DNA of 64,000 bases. It comes from Bolinopsis microptera. Taxonomy: Eukaryota; Ctenophora; Tentaculata; Lobata; Bolinopsidae. The translations under genes and the position numbers were made by a program. Shown here piece by piece: positions 26,747-39,488 of the stretch. Position 1 is the first letter of the stretch. Each line of letters opens with the position of its first letter. The notes beneath the pieces are model-generated. The model worked only from the letters and a program-made list of their open reading frames with translations, was not told where the DNA came from and searched no databases. The stretch lies in NCBI RefSeq assembly GCF_026151205.1, contig NC_087082.1:3748001-3812000 (forward strand), given 5' to 3'.

Positions 26747-29700
26747 ATGACTGTGACAGTAGCCAACAAGTACACGCTTATGCGTGCCCTGGGAGACGGT
26801 AAGTGAATCTTACACTTGAGAGATTGGTGTTTTAGAGACTTTTTGTCAATAGTGAATGTTCAAATCGTCATGTAGGTTCAAATATTCATAACTGAAGACA
26901 TGGCTGATCAAATTATGAATCACATGTACTTTTTGTAATATGTGTATTATGTTTCGTTCCTGAGATGGCACTAATAAATTGTGTTGAACATCAATATTGT
27001 TTTATTTGAAATCATATTTCTTATCACAGGAACCTATGGGTCGGTGTGTCTAGCTAAAAATGTAGATTCCGGAGAACAAGTAGCAGTTAAAGTGTAAGTA
27101 AATTGTCAAAACGATTAATAATTGAGTGTTGATCATAGTGATCATACTTTTTATTTTGAAATATGTTTTCTTCTGACCTATATTTTTGTATAGCCTGTCA
27201 ACTTTGATATTGATATCATTACAATTGAACTCCTTATGTTTTTTTATTCAGAATGAAACGAAAGTATAAATCATGGCAAGAAGCTATGGATCTCAGAGAA
27301 GTAAAAGTAAGGAAAACTTTTGCTCGATAAACGTTAAATCTGATTTAATTAAGTCAGTCCTTCGAATGGGGAACGGAAGGAACCCAGGAAATTAGGCAAC
27401 ATTATATTATAAACAGTATACACACATGTGTTGGACTGGTTGAATCTATTTTGCTTTTGTTGATTACTTTAAAAACCACTTCCAACCAGAGATTGTTTTC
27501 AGTCCCTAAAGAAATTAAATCATGCCAATATCGTGAAGCTGAAAGAAGTCATCAGAGAAAACGACACCTTGTATTTTATATTTGAATTTATGAAAGAGAA
27601 TTTATATCAGATGATGAAAGCCAGATACGAAAAGTAAGTACGACGACATTATCCTCACCGAAGCCATACTATTTTCACCATTTCAAATACAACTTTATTT
27701 GTAACACACATGTATAATGTATATGTATAATATTTATGGACGCTAGTAAATTTGTGATCTGTAATGATAAAGAACTTCAGGAACCGGTATTTTCAAGATA
27801 ATTCGATAAGGAATATTATGTTTCAAGTGTTTCAAGGTCTTTCCTTCATGCACAAACATGGTGAGAATTAAAATATTGATAATCAACGATGCTAGAATTT
27901 TATTTATCCAGAATACCAGTGCAAGCATTTTAGATTTGATAAATTGTTACTGATTTGATCATTTTCAACGTAAAGGTTTTCATTGGCTACTTCCACATTC
28001 AGGTTATTTTCATCGGGACATAAAACCAGAAAACCTTCTGTGTAACGGTTCGGAAAACGTAAAGATAGCAGATTTTGGATTAGCACGTGAGATCAGATCC
28101 CGTCCACCGTACACTGACTACGTGTCCACAAGGTGGTACCGTGCCCCCGAGGTTCTCCTCCGCTCCACTAACTACAGTTCTCCTATTGACATATGGGCAT
28201 GTGGTGCTATTGTAGCAGAGTTATACTCTCTTAAACCACTCTTCCCTGGTAGTTCAGAGGTCAGTTATCTGTGGATTTAGGTCTCTTTGCGGATTTAGGT
28301 CTATTTACTCCTAATGTCTTACTTCTTCTGCAAAACCTACATTGATGTAACTTGCTCATTGCAAGTTATCAGTTGATTTAGGAAACTTTTCGGAAAATTA
28401 GGAGTTATGTTTCACTTCTCCAGCAGAATCTGCACGATATAATTTATTGCTAGCTCATTGTAAACGAAAACTGGTTCACTTCATCAGAAAATCTGTGACC
28501 CTGCAGATAAACGTTTGTACATAATTCAACTATTTAGATAAATTCTAAACTTATATTACTGTAACGCTATTCCCTCTGCAGGTTGATGAGATATTCAGAA
28601 TAGTCAGAGTATTAGGAACACCGTCCAAAGACGACTGGCCAGAGGGACTGAAACTAGCGCAGTCCATGAACTTCAAGTTCCCACAATGTGTTAGTTAGAA
28701 ACTAAACTCTTCCCAAATCTTTCGTTTTATACTTGAATTTTAGTTTGATCAGCAATAAGCATAAGCCTTATTCATTGATATCACGCATTACATTTTTCTA
28801 TAATTGTGGCATTAGGTCATGAGTTTTTGTGGAAAAAAACGGTCACACCTACGTTTCATAAACCAATCGCTAGACGTCAAAAAATTTCAACGATATTTTG
28901 CGAGATTTTTAACGTTTTAATATCATGCATTTATTGCATGTCTTACTTCCATCTGTTTATAAGCACTGCTAAACGCCTGAATTGTTAATTTCTCTTAAAG
29001 CCAACTACCATATTGTATATAATAATCGCTCTCAATGTTTAGTCACATTTTTAGCATAGCATGCATTCGTGTGTTATCAACTCACGCGTTGTATCAGTCC
29101 ACGTGTGCTGATCGCTGCACGTAGGTTGGTGGCAAGCAACGTATCTCAATGTTAAACACTATAGACTATTCTAGCGTCATAAGATTTCGTCACGAGACAT
29201 GCCGACATGGTAACCGTGTAACCATGTGGTGATCACCAGGTGATCTATAGTGATTATGTCACTTCCCGTGACACCATGACGAGGAGATCATATGTTAACT
29301 GTTTGGATTATTAACACCTAGTGGAGATTGTGAGAAGTTTTTAAAAAGTCTGCGGTAGACGGTAACTGTTAAAGCTTGACAAGCTTGTCAAGGCTGCACA
29401 ATTCTACATGAGACACATTACATCATTATATCATATATGATTCAGGTCAAGGGAAAATCATACGATATGATTATACATGATGATGCTTTAGACATAGACT
29501 TGCAGTTGCATCATCAGATACAATCATTACAACCTCCTTACATTTCCAGGTACCGACTCCTCTTAAGACCCTCCTCCCGAACGCCAGCGCTGAGGCTCTC
29601 CAACTCATCCAGGACTCCTTGGAATGGAACCCCAACAAGCGCCCCACCGCCGCACAGTGCCTCAAATATCCCTACTTCCAAGTTGGCGCAGATATGCCAC

Positions 29701-32700
29701 GCTCCAACTCTCAGTTCAGATCGAGGACGATGAGGCGACGCGCGAGCGGCATGCTCGGCACTATCGGACGCCGCGAGAGCAACATGTCCATGGGAGCCGA
29801 GAAACATGCCCCAGATGTATGTTTGTTTTCTTGTTTCACCTCACTTCCTTATTTGATCAAGGTATTGGGATATGGACCGTGGAGTAAGATGTTTGCAGCA
29901 CCCATGGTCCGTCTTATTGCATGATTTTGTACACAAACAATTATTCAGTGTTAGCGAATAAATAGTGATTATTGAAGATAACATTGACCTCCTCAATACT
30001 CACTTGATATATATCAGTAGGCTCTCAATATGCATGTACATGATAAAATATGATAAATATGCCAACATATTATATTTGACTAGTGCTCCAATCGCGAGAG
30101 TTTTAAGGTTTATAGTATGTACTATTTTATAGTACGTAGATGTTTACATGTTGTGTCTACCTCAAAATACACAGGTGTCTGGTGCAATTAGCTGATTGAT
30201 CACTGCATGATTTGTTGCGTGTCAAGATTATATTGACTCTGTTCTTCACCCTTCCTCCCCCTGCATTACTGTATTAGTGTTGTTCCTGGTGGTCTGAGAA
30301 CGAGAGAGAGAGAGAGATACGGTGTAATGCTTTAGAGAGACCTGTTTATTGGTTGAATACTCAGTGGTCTGTTATATTAATGGTGTTTTAGTGGGTAGTG
30401 CACGTAGTTACAGAACTTTTAAATTCAGTTGAGTGTATCTGGTCTTCTTGATTAAGGTGGTGTTTCTGATAAGACTAGGATTAGATATAACCAGGATAAG
30501 ACTTTGTGATGTGAAGCTCTCACTATACTACTATACTCACTACACTAGAGCTATCTAAAGCTCTATCTAGAGGTTATTGTTGGTTGTCTGAGTGGTCTGT
30601 AATGTTGTAATGGAGATTTAGTGGGTTATTAATATCATCTTAATAACAGAACTTTTAAATGCAGCTAAGTGTAGGTGTTGTAGGAGGTGTAACTGATAAG
30701 GAGGTGTAACTGATAACTTGATAAGGAGGCGTAACTGATAAGGAGGTGTAACTGATAAGGAGGTGTAACTGATAAGGAGGTGTAACTGATAAGGAGGTGT
30801 AACTGATAAGGAGGTGTAACTGATAAGGCTGAATTAGTTGATACAGAAATGTAGTCCCGAAGGAACCGACACGATTAACATTTACTTTATTTTCTCTGTG
30901 CCATACCATTGAACCACTGAATAGACAGTTTATTCATTGATTCAGGCGGTCAACTAGAATGGTTTTAAAATATTAGGTTACTTAACACTTCCTCTATAAA
31001 AGTCTAGATATCTAATATAATTACATAGTCTTCATCGTACTAAGCTGGTGATCACATCTTACAGATTTTGTCAATAACTGAAAAAAGACATCTGGTTATG
31101 GTTAACAAGCACCTGCTAATCCCAGGAATCGCGAACACATCAACAGAAAATATTATGCCTCGTGACCACTGATCATTAATCGTTCCTTCGAGTTACACGT
31201 GTGAGAAACCACGAGGTCGAAGCGATGCATTATTACGACATTTGATCCACCACTTAATGGATCCATAACATTTGACATTGAGCCAGCGAGCAGCCGTGTT
31301 TGCTAATTCTAGATTTATTCATGGAATAATGCTCTGTGGTTGCTATGGTTACTAATACTTGATATTCTTAAGATAGGAGATTAATCATACGGTAGGGATA
31401 TTTTAGGCATAATGAAATTCACATAAATATTAAATATATATGTGTTTTAATAGGAGTATTTGGAGGGGGTTGTGTGTTTTAATAGGAGTATTTGGAGGGG
31501 GTTGTGTGTTTTAATAGAAATATTTGGAGGGGGTTGTGTGTTTTAATAGAAATATTTGGAGGGGGTTGTGTGTTTTAATAGAAGTATTTGGAGGGGGTTG
31601 TGTGTTTTAATAGGAGTATTTGGAGGGGGTTGTGTGTTTTAATAAGAGTATTTGGAGGGGGTTGTGTGTTTTAATAGGAGTATTTGGAGGGGGTTGTGAA
31701 TCATTATGATTTATTTTATGGAGAAACTTAAATCTGCTATAATATTTTGATATGGTATCTGACTAATTAGATAGCCACACTACCATTTTATTCCAGGTTT
31801 CGTTGTTTTCATTTCCTTTCCCTGCAAACTCTTTTAATACCATCGTTCCAGACAAAGTTGTTTTCTTTTCTGAAGACTAAATTTATACCTTGATATCTTC
31901 TCTTTTCAGGCTAGAAGTTAACAACCTCTCCCCTCAGGCTAAATTAATATCACGGTTGACGGATGGTCACAATGAAAAGGTTTCCGCTCCAATCAGGCAG
32001 AATATCCTTCCAAGTATCGGAGGTTAGAAATTATTTTGTGAATAGATGCATTCCAACTGTACTAATGGTTGTTGGTTATTTTAAGTAAAGATATTTCGGA
32101 TCTGGGCAGAACTAATCAGTTAATTAAATAATTAGTCACCTTATTAATATCCTCTCTTCCTCAGTACCCTCTACAACCACGATATCGACCCAACAACGAG
32201 GCTCAGCGCGGAGAAAATGGAATGTGTCAATGAACGACAGCATCGACAAGGCACTCGACGATCTAGATGATTTGGACTTTAACGACAGTATAGTCAAGGT
32301 AAACACGTTATAATAGATCGTTCGATAAACGATCTAATTTTGTGTATTAGTAGAAATCTACATGCTTTCAAATACGAATTAGAGTTAAGAATTCTGTTAT
32401 TTTGAATGCAGAGCTGATCCATCAAATAATGATGAAATTATTTACCCGCAGGCCAAGCCAAAGACCGAGCAAGTTCAGGGTATAAAGGCGAACCAGGGTT
32501 TTCAGCCAATCGCTAGGTAAAATTCAGTTCTAACTGTCAATTTAATTTTTACAATACAATTAGGTCATTCTAGAGGTAAATCTTTGGTTTTGTCCTGTTT
32601 CTGTGTGATCCTCAAGACTAAGTTGATATTATCTCTCCAGAATAAGTTGACATCCTCTGTCCAGGCCAAGTTGATATCTTCACTCTAGGCTAAGTTGATA

Positions 32701-34844
32701 TCCCCTCTCGGATAAGTCTTATTCCAAATCAGCACTAGCATAGCATTGTTTCAAGGAGCACCCCAATGGATCTTTAAAATTTAAAAATTAATTTTGTCTA
32801 AAAAATCCAGCTATGCAACTTGATGGAGAATAGCTTCGTTTGATTTCTTTATTTTGAACGAATGTTGTTGGGACTTGAGATAAGTTAAAATAGAGTTAAA
32901 GTGGTCTGCGTATGGGTTTATTTGATGTGTTTATTATTTGATAGGTTTATTATTTGATAGGTTTATTATTTGATGGGTTTATTATTTGATGGGTTTATTA
33001 TTTGATGGGTTTATTCCCGTTCAGAATTTTGTAAATACTTTCTTTGTAATTATATGTTAATTGTTTTTGTTAAATTTATATTTGTTCTCCACTTTTTGCG
33101 TCTCATTTCCTGCATAATATTTGTTTCAAGTCAATATTTCATCATTTAGATGAATCGCCAGTTGCAGTTTAATTGAGATTTGTTTGGAAATTCTTCCCTT
33201 ATTCCTCTTTAAGTATAATCAATCAAAAACAAATCTTGTGTATAGATTCGCCTCTCGACTCCAGTCTCCATACAAAATTGATATCCTCTCCAGACTTAGT
33301 TAACATCCTCTCTCCAAACTAAGTTGTTAGTTGATATCCTCTCTCTAGACTAAGTTGATATTCTCTCTGCAGACTAAGTTGATATTATATCTAGACCAAG
33401 TTGATATGCTCTCTAGACTAAGTTGATATCCTCTCTCCAAACTGGAAATTAAATATTTGTACTCATTCCAATTAAATGATGAATAGTAGATTTTGCTCTG
33501 ATTCTGCCTCTATACAAGGCGGAGCGATAGAAGATGATAAGGGCCAAACTTTTGGCGTAAACTGAGAATTTTTTTCCTTAGAGTTCGAAGTATCGTCCCT
33601 GGAGCAAATTTAATTCACAAAATCGCAGAACTTGAGGGAATCTAAAATGTCCGTTTAAATATCAGATAATTGTCTGTGTTTTAAGAGTTTTGCTAATTCG
33701 GCTGATCTGGTTTTAAATAAACAATTTGACAAATAAAACGTTGTAAAAGTGTAAGTGTGTACTGTGTTGTGTAATGTAAATGTTGTGTATTTTTCTTCTG
33801 AATATATTTTAAATGTTGTGTTTTTTTTGCAAATTATGCGATCATATAATATAATATGTAGAACTTGTAAGTAAATATTTCGATATTTCGAATATCTCAC
33901 TTATAAGTTCGTTTAGATTCACATTCAGGACGAACCAAGCGGCAAGTGGCTTGAATATTTCCAACGCCTCAAAGTGGAGTGGGTCTAGCGGCAAATCGAC
34001 CAAACCTCTCGATGTAATTATAATTATAAAATCATTTCTTTAACAATTATCCACCTCTTTGTTATAACTATTGAAGATCTTTTCATTCAACCACAAATTG
34101 ACAATTTACCATTGTTTTATAACTTTTCACGACAGTTTAGCATGAAATAATATCCATTCATGAGCTCTTAGCGCGTGCGTATGATTGTTATCCATTGTTT
34201 TTATTTTCTTAGCATTACAAAGAAGAATCCTTTGTCAGTTGAAAACTAGTAAAGACAAGTGAATCTTCTAAATCATGTTGCTTGATTAATTAATGATTTA
34301 ATTAATTTCCACTCATGATCATCAATTGTTACATCAATGATCGTTTATACTCCCTTCATGGCCGTTTTTTTTTCTGTCACAGTATTACCGAGGACAAGCC
34401 CGTTACCGAGTGGGACAGAGCACCAATCTGAGTAACGACGGTGAACTACCTCCCCTCGCCAAGAAGCCCTCCATTTCATATTTCCCTGTATTCGGCAATA
34501 ATGCAGCTAAAAATAAAGTCGTGAGTAAAGTTATACTTGTTCAGGCGAGCTTTGGACGTTGACCACATTCTACCCTTTTTGATAAGAAAATGAAATAAAA
34601 TTTGTTGTAACTTTATAAATTGATTCGTTTTGACAAAAAGTGAAAAAACTGTATACATTTGATTAAATGTGTTCTTAAAAACTGAAACTGCATAAGTCAA
34701 CCATATCAACCGTTGAAACTCTCGCTGTTGAAAGTTGGAATCCCTCAGGCAGCGAACACAGGACCCGCACAACAGCCACAGTTTGGGCGGCGTGCTCACT
34801 TACCCGGCAGAACGGACTGGACAAGCAAATATAACCGCAGCTGA
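26747..34844 (+). CDS. CILK1: Ciliogenesis-associated kinase, ICK/MAK type (CILK1-like), 14 exons
   Basis: Ser/Thr kinase of the RCK family (ICK/MAK/MOK), known to regulate ciliary length and intraflagellar transport. Exons: 26747-26798, 27030-27093, 27252-27306, 27503-27633, 27781-27860, 28003-28259, 28582-28689, 29550-29816, 31910-32022, 32165-32298, 32452-32516, 33929-34013, 34383-34520, 34749-34844. Residues: glycine loop GDGTYGSV at 16-23, VAVK lysine 38, HRDIKPEN at 131-138, DFG at 151-153, dual TDY phospho-motif at 165-167, then [20 protein letters not shown]. The C-terminal half has the family's acidic DDLDDLDF motif after RRKW, an SGLNISN-type SSG patch, [11 protein letters not shown], and the terminal GRTDWTSKY. 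About 548 codons, shorter than human CILK1. All junctions keep frame except exon 8 to exon 9: exon 8 ends in phase 0 while exon 9 needs two preceding bases. A small exon is probably missed in 29817-31909. MAK is the close alternative. Confidence 0.94.
30683..30828. repeat. 17-bp minisatellite, GGAGGTGTAACTGATAA
   Basis: About eight near-perfect tandem copies of a 17-bp unit, interrupted once by an ACTTGATAA insertion, in the 2.1-kb CILK1 intron. Confidence 0.92.
31441..31696. repeat. 32-bp minisatellite, exactly eight units
   Basis: Eight tandem 32-bp units (256 bp), each with TGTGTTTTAATA then GGAGTATTTGGAGGGGGTTG. The units differ at one or two positions. It lies about 210 bp upstream of the CILK1 exon at 31910, in the intron where an exon is missing from the model. 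Confidence 0.94.
32915..33016. repeat. 16-bp tandem repeat, GGTTTATTATTTGATG
   Basis: Six tandem copies of a 16-bp AT-rich unit in the CILK1 intron between the exons at 32452-32516 and 33929-34013. Confidence 0.88.
33285..33445. repeat. About 22-bp intronic repeat, CTAAGTTGATATCCTCTCT
   Basis: Six or more degenerate copies of AGACTAAGTTGATATCCTCT in tandem, with four further scattered copies at 32610-32712 in the same CILK1 intron. The pyrimidine-rich end of each unit resembles a splice acceptor tract, but no exon follows. Confidence 0.75.
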
Positions 34845-34928
34845 TCAGGCGATATTATCTCATATCTCCTCAGTTGGTATTAGGGGATATCATTTCATAT
34901 CTCCCCCTATTTTGTATTGATGTGTGAA

Positions 34929-35112
34929 ATTAAAGATAACTCTTTTAATTGAATGAACGTTTCTACTCATTTTTTGAGATTTTCCACTGTTTGTCGCTGG
35001 CGAATTGTATGAATATCAGTTACGTAGGATGGTAGATATCGCATACGTAGGTTTAAGTATATTACGACTTTTATGGAATTATCAGAAATATAAATTAACC
35101 GGTAGGAATAAA
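34929..35112 (+). terminator. Candidate CILK1 polyadenylation signals
   Basis: ATTAAA at 34929-34934 and AATAAA at 35107-35112 lie 85 and 263 bases after the CILK1 stop. Either could direct 3' end formation; sequence alone does not choose between them. Confidence 0.35.
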
Positions 35113-36455
35113 TACGGTGCCGAGCTCGGAAGAAAGTGATTGTTAATTAAGTACCTTTTAGATTAATGTGAGATTCGTGACAAATCAATGATTGAAAAGG
35201 GATTAATTGATTACTTAGTTCGTAAATGATCTGAGAGGGGGGTCTATTTATTGAGACGTATTTTAATGTAAAAATATGTATATATGACTAAGTTATGTCA
35301 ACGGTTTTGGAGTGTTAAGTTATTTGCTTTATTTGTCATAACATCATACAATATACATATTAGAAGTATTCATATTAAATCACGAATAATTGTTATAAGT
35401 AATAGCTGGGTTAAGAATGACGGGGAAAGCTCTTTCCCTGTTCCTCATGGATTTTTGTAAACGATATAATATGTCATATCCAGTGCATACAATGCATCCA
35501 ACAATGCTAGATATATTATTTGATATTTCCCTATTCTTAATCTATCTTCTTTTGAAATTAATATAACTGAGAAAACGGAAGGGATTACTAATTTGGCATT
35601 CGAAAATCAGATTATTAAATTTTGTCTTATAGTTGAGACTCGGTGTGAGACAGCATTTTAGATGTGTAAAAATTGTGTTTATTGATTTTATTCACCGAAT
35701 CGACGTACTTTCTATTCGATGAGCCTCTAATTGTATTCCATTTTCAAAGCTGTACTTAAAACCCGTCGCTGAGTCTGCAAATGTTTTGAATCAGAAATTT
35801 CCCTGGAGCTGCATTTACTGCACAGTATTAGGTTGCTGGTTGTTGCGCGAGACGCGCGAAGTTTTGATAAATTTGTGTAAAAAGCAAACATTGTTAGTTC
35901 TTAGTGCGACGGAATTGTATCATTTTAATGCGCGTGTTTAGTGTCGTTATGAAACCAAATAACGATAGGTAAATAGGTTTGTACTTTTGAGTTGAAAAAA
36001 TGAGTGACAAGAGAAACTAAAATCGAAACGCCCCGAATAGAAGACAAACAGACTAGATAAAACCAGAACCGGTACATCGATGACAATTCACCAGTATACT
36101 GGCTTCCTTTGTTTTATAAACATTCGGATCTTTCTCAAGATCCCTGAGAGTTTACAGGGAAACTTTGTTAGAGAGCTGCCCTTGCAGAGGTGCCAAGCAT
36201 ATGGCTTTATCTCTGAGCGTCTTAACCTCAGATAGTTAGATGGACGTACCCACATGAGTCTAGTTATTAATATATTCCTCTGGCGAGTATTGAATTTTAA
36301 TATAGGTTTCGAAAATTATACTTTCACCGGTCACATTTTAGTATTTAATCGGGAAATGATAACCAATTTATTGAGTAACAGTTAAGATTTTGAGAGGCTC
36401 GTGTATAATTTCAACTTAATGTCTCGTATCACACCACGATCATGCACTATGCACG
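35113..36455. other. No gene recognised downstream of CILK1
   Basis: AT-rich sequence without protein-like frames or clear repeats that I can identify. Confidence 0.5.
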
Positions 36456-36963
36456 TCTCACGCTCCTTGCTTCGTCTTGGTTCTTTATCATGGCTCTTAT
36501 TATTTTTCTCGCCCAAACATTGTCACGTGATTTGGGAGCAAATTTTCATAAAACAGACTCAGATTACGTGATCAGGACAGAGGACCCTTACACAGTTTCA
36601 CCTGGGGAAAAACAACCACTATAATTTAGGATGGCTTGAAGTTATGGCTCTTACTAATTCGCTCTCCCAAAAATATTACGTGACTTTGGTTTTTATGGTT
36701 TTGCAGCCGTACAAAACGATTTTACAAATCCCAACCCTAACCCTAACCATAACCCCGAAGCTATCCAATTCCATAACCCTTACCACAACCCTAACCCTAA
36801 CCCGAGCCCTAAACAATCGAATCCATGTTTTACTAGCCTGTCACGTGACCAAAACGGTTTTTTGCCCAAAAATACACCGATTCAGATCAATTTCACAACC
36901 AAAGGGCCGTTTCACAAGAATTTTCTTAAAATTTTGGCGAGCGATTTAGTAGGAGCGTGAAGT
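36456..36963. mobile_element. Short TIR element with a telomere-like core
   Basis: The left end near 36456 (CACGCTCCT) recurs inverted at about 36950-36960 (AGGAGCGTG). Deeper TGTCACGTGAT and TCACGTGAC words are also opposed. The interior at about 36728-36812 contains runs of CCCTAA (for example AACCCTAACCCTAACC). This looks like a MITE that carries a telomere-type repeat. The ends are diverged, so the limits are approximate. Confidence 0.5.
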
Positions 36964-37482
36964 TATATATATTTATAGTATAAGTATAACTGTCTGATTA
37001 TGAGCCTGAAGTACAGAAATTGTGAATGTAACGGTATGAAATCCATCCTGTGCTCACTCACAAGAGTTCCCACACAATGTTGAAGTGAACTGTACAGTTA
37101 TACTTATAGTGCCCCTCTATAAAATTATAAAGCGGTTTTAGGATGAATAGTTTATTTGTTATTGGGGTTGGTGGAGGGGGGTTATAATTATACTTATAAA
37201 AGGCCACTTTATAGAAGGGGATTATTGCACTTCTCTTCTCGTGTCGAACTATAGTCCAGGCATCACAATAAAGTTCGACAGAATTAAGTGGTTTTTACGA
37301 CAAAAGCATTCGTTTCTTGCTGACGATTTCAGATTTGCGAGAATTGCGCGAAAAAATAATGTTGTTCCAAAATTTAGCGATCGATCGCCTTTAGCTCTAT
37401 TCAATACACTTTTGCTTTATTGCAATAATTTCAATAGATGGGGTAATACTAATAGTCAGAATTTCTTCACAATGCAGAGCTT

Positions 37483-37564
37483 GCCTGGGGACCTCAGGCT
37501 ATCATTTATTCATGATGTTCATAAAGAGATTCGGCGGAATGACAGGCCGAGCGCCGCCCAGTAA
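37483..37564 (-). mobile_element. MITE of the TTACTGGGCGGCG family (copy 1)
   Basis: Reverse-oriented copy: left end CCTGGGGACC, right end CGCCGCCCAGTAA. About 82 bp. It shares its whole length with copies at 44162, 52105 and 54821. No clean 9-bp duplication is visible at this copy. Confidence 0.75.
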
Positions 37565-37754
37565 GCTCGTACTGAAAGAGTGAATGTAACGGAGAACTAT
37601 AAAAAGAAGAAGTTGCGAGTTCAAGTCACTCTGTCAAACTCAAACAGACCTGTTGTGTTTCCTAAGTAATTCGACTACTCCGTACCGTACCTTGAATAAA
37701 ATCCTGGTCAGTGGTCACGAATCACGATCATAGGCCATCTGTACTAATAATCTC

Positions 37755-37930
37755 AAGAATCTTCTCTCTGCTCAAGATGTGTGTTTGTGCGTGTGTTCGC
37801 GTGTAATTTCCGAACGGTTGCATCAAGAAAACGGTAAAAGATATGGGACTGGATTTTTCGGTATAGTGCCAACAAAACTCTGACGAAGCCAAATGAAAAA
37901 GGTTTTTCAAATCGATCGGTGGTAAGTGGT
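37755..37930. repeat. Dispersed repeat, AATTTCCGAACGG family, copy 1
   Basis: Shares about 170 bp of mostly identical sequence with 61725-61890, including GTGTAATTTCCGA, AAGAAAACGGTAA and TTTTCGGTATAGTGCC, in the same orientation. No coding frame. The family is not recognised. Confidence 0.8.
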
Positions 37931-38094
37931 TTAATTGATCATTTTGACAAATGTGATACTATCAGTACTCTGATCTCCCTGTCTTGCTCTCTCTCCCCTC
38001 TTAACAGATTTGCTATATAATTAGGTAATTTGACAGGGGACCTCAAGATTGCCTGTCAACTACTACTTCTACTAGTACTACTACTTTGTCGGAG

Positions 38095-38905
38095 CTAAGT
38101 CCGATCTACGCCAGATAACCCTCTCCATATATCCCTGTCCCGCATCAGGGTTCGCAGTTCCTCTTTAGAGTTTGTCCCAACTTCCTTCAGTAACATAGAC
38201 AAGTAGCTTTGTCTTGGTCGGCCTTGCTGTGCTCTACCGTCCGTAGGTTCCCATAAGACTAAATCACTGGCAAGTAGCTCAGGATGTCGGATGCAGTGCC
38301 CCGCCATTTTTAATCTCCTGCTTCGTAACTTGTTTGACAGCCTTGGTAGGCTACCATACAAAGTTATATTGCTGACCTTGTCCTTCCACGAGATACCCAG
38401 CACCATACGCAACATCTTTGTGTATGTCCCGTCCAAACTTTTCTCTTGAGCCTTTGGTTTCTGATCCGTAGAGCAGTACTGATTCACAAGCCGCTATGAA
38501 CAATTTAATCTTGTTGGCTGCTTGATAAGCATCGCTTAGCTTCTGTTTGCCCTCTTGAACAGCTATTCGGTTGTCTTCTGTAGCATCTGAGTGGTATTTT
38601 ATGCTACATTCCCTCAGCTTCAGCCTGGCAATCTCAACACTTGGAGTCGCTGAGATTTTACATCTTTTCTTTTTCTCCTTTTCAGGTAGTAAAAGTCGAG
38701 AAGTTGTCATATTCGCATCAATGAAGCATTGGTACCTTTCTGTTGCTGTCTGATCATCCTATTCAAGTATGGAAAAGCGGTTTTTAACTTCCACTGTGTA
38801 CCTCTCTTGTAGAGCGATATAAGTTTTAAGTTTAGACCAGTCCAGAACCGGAGCCCTCTTCTCCGTCTTGCTTATCCGTAGACTAAGCTTTACCTTTGCT
38901 ACAAC
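38095..38905 (-). pseudogene. RTE-like LINE remnant, 5' truncated and with most of the RT deleted
   Basis: Minus strand, several frames. The first part has VVAKVKLSLRISK, PVLDWSKL and YTVEVKNRFSILE, then an in-frame TAG, then TATERYQCFIDANM and a basic region ending QKLSDAYQAAN. This is the endonuclease-to-RT linker of RTE-type LINEs. It jumps directly to IKLFIAACESVLLYGSET and, after a frameshift, to LRSRRLKMAGHCIRHPE and GRPRQSYLSMLLKEVG, the conserved C-terminal end. The catalytic RT palm (FADD-type motif) is absent, so there is an internal deletion as well as 5' truncation. An AGT-rich microsatellite near 38060-38093 may be its 3' tail. Clearly inactive. Confidence 0.82.
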
Positions 38906-39440
38906 AACTTGTCGAAACCGAATTGCTCGACGTACTTTTGTAAGCCGAACACCTTGACTCTGATAGAATTGGAGATAGAACTGGAGATTTCTAAGATGAA
39001 TCACATATGCCTTCTTTGGGAAGAAATTAGGAGCGAGCTTGGTTGAGCTGAAATCGTTACCACATCCCTTCTGAACTCGTTTCTCCCTGAAATAAATAGT
39101 ACGTGATGAATAAAGATGTGGGGTAGGCCATGAGTTCCCTAAAATGTTACTAGTGATAATTTGATTGACTTTTATAACTTATTCCCACTTATGGATGTGA
39201 TAAAACTTCAAGAACTGACCATGATTTGGGGGAAATCATATCTTTGTTGATTTCTAGCCTTTCTGGACTAAGAGGATAGTCGCTTGTTTGATCATGAATC
39301 TCTTTTGTAATTTCAAGGTCAACCTCCAGAATGTAAGAGTGTTTGGATCCAGAGCCATAATAACACTCGTGGACCAGGCGGTAGCAACATCCTCTTTTAC
39401 CCATTCAAACTCATCAATAGGTACGGGCTCAGACATGGCA
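38905..39440 (-). pseudogene. Fragment of a protein-primed type B DNA polymerase (Polinton-type element)
   Basis: Minus-strand pieces in two or more frames. The first, near 39436, reads GYAMSEPVPIDEFEWV. A second has SYILEVDLEITKEIHD then SDYPLSPERLEINKDMISP. A third, about 39080-38905, has STKLAPNFFPKKAYVIHLRN then a QSQGVRLTKVRRAIRFRQ block. These are the successive conserved blocks of the DNA_pol_B_2-type polymerases found in Polinton/Maverick and related elements. Frames are broken, and part of the gap at about 39100-39205 could be read as an intron. The frame fuses directly into the LINE remnant at about 38905. Inactive. Confidence 0.68.
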
Positions 39441-39488
39441 TATCCGTTTTGAAAGGTTGTTTATTCTATTCATCATGATTGTAGAGTA

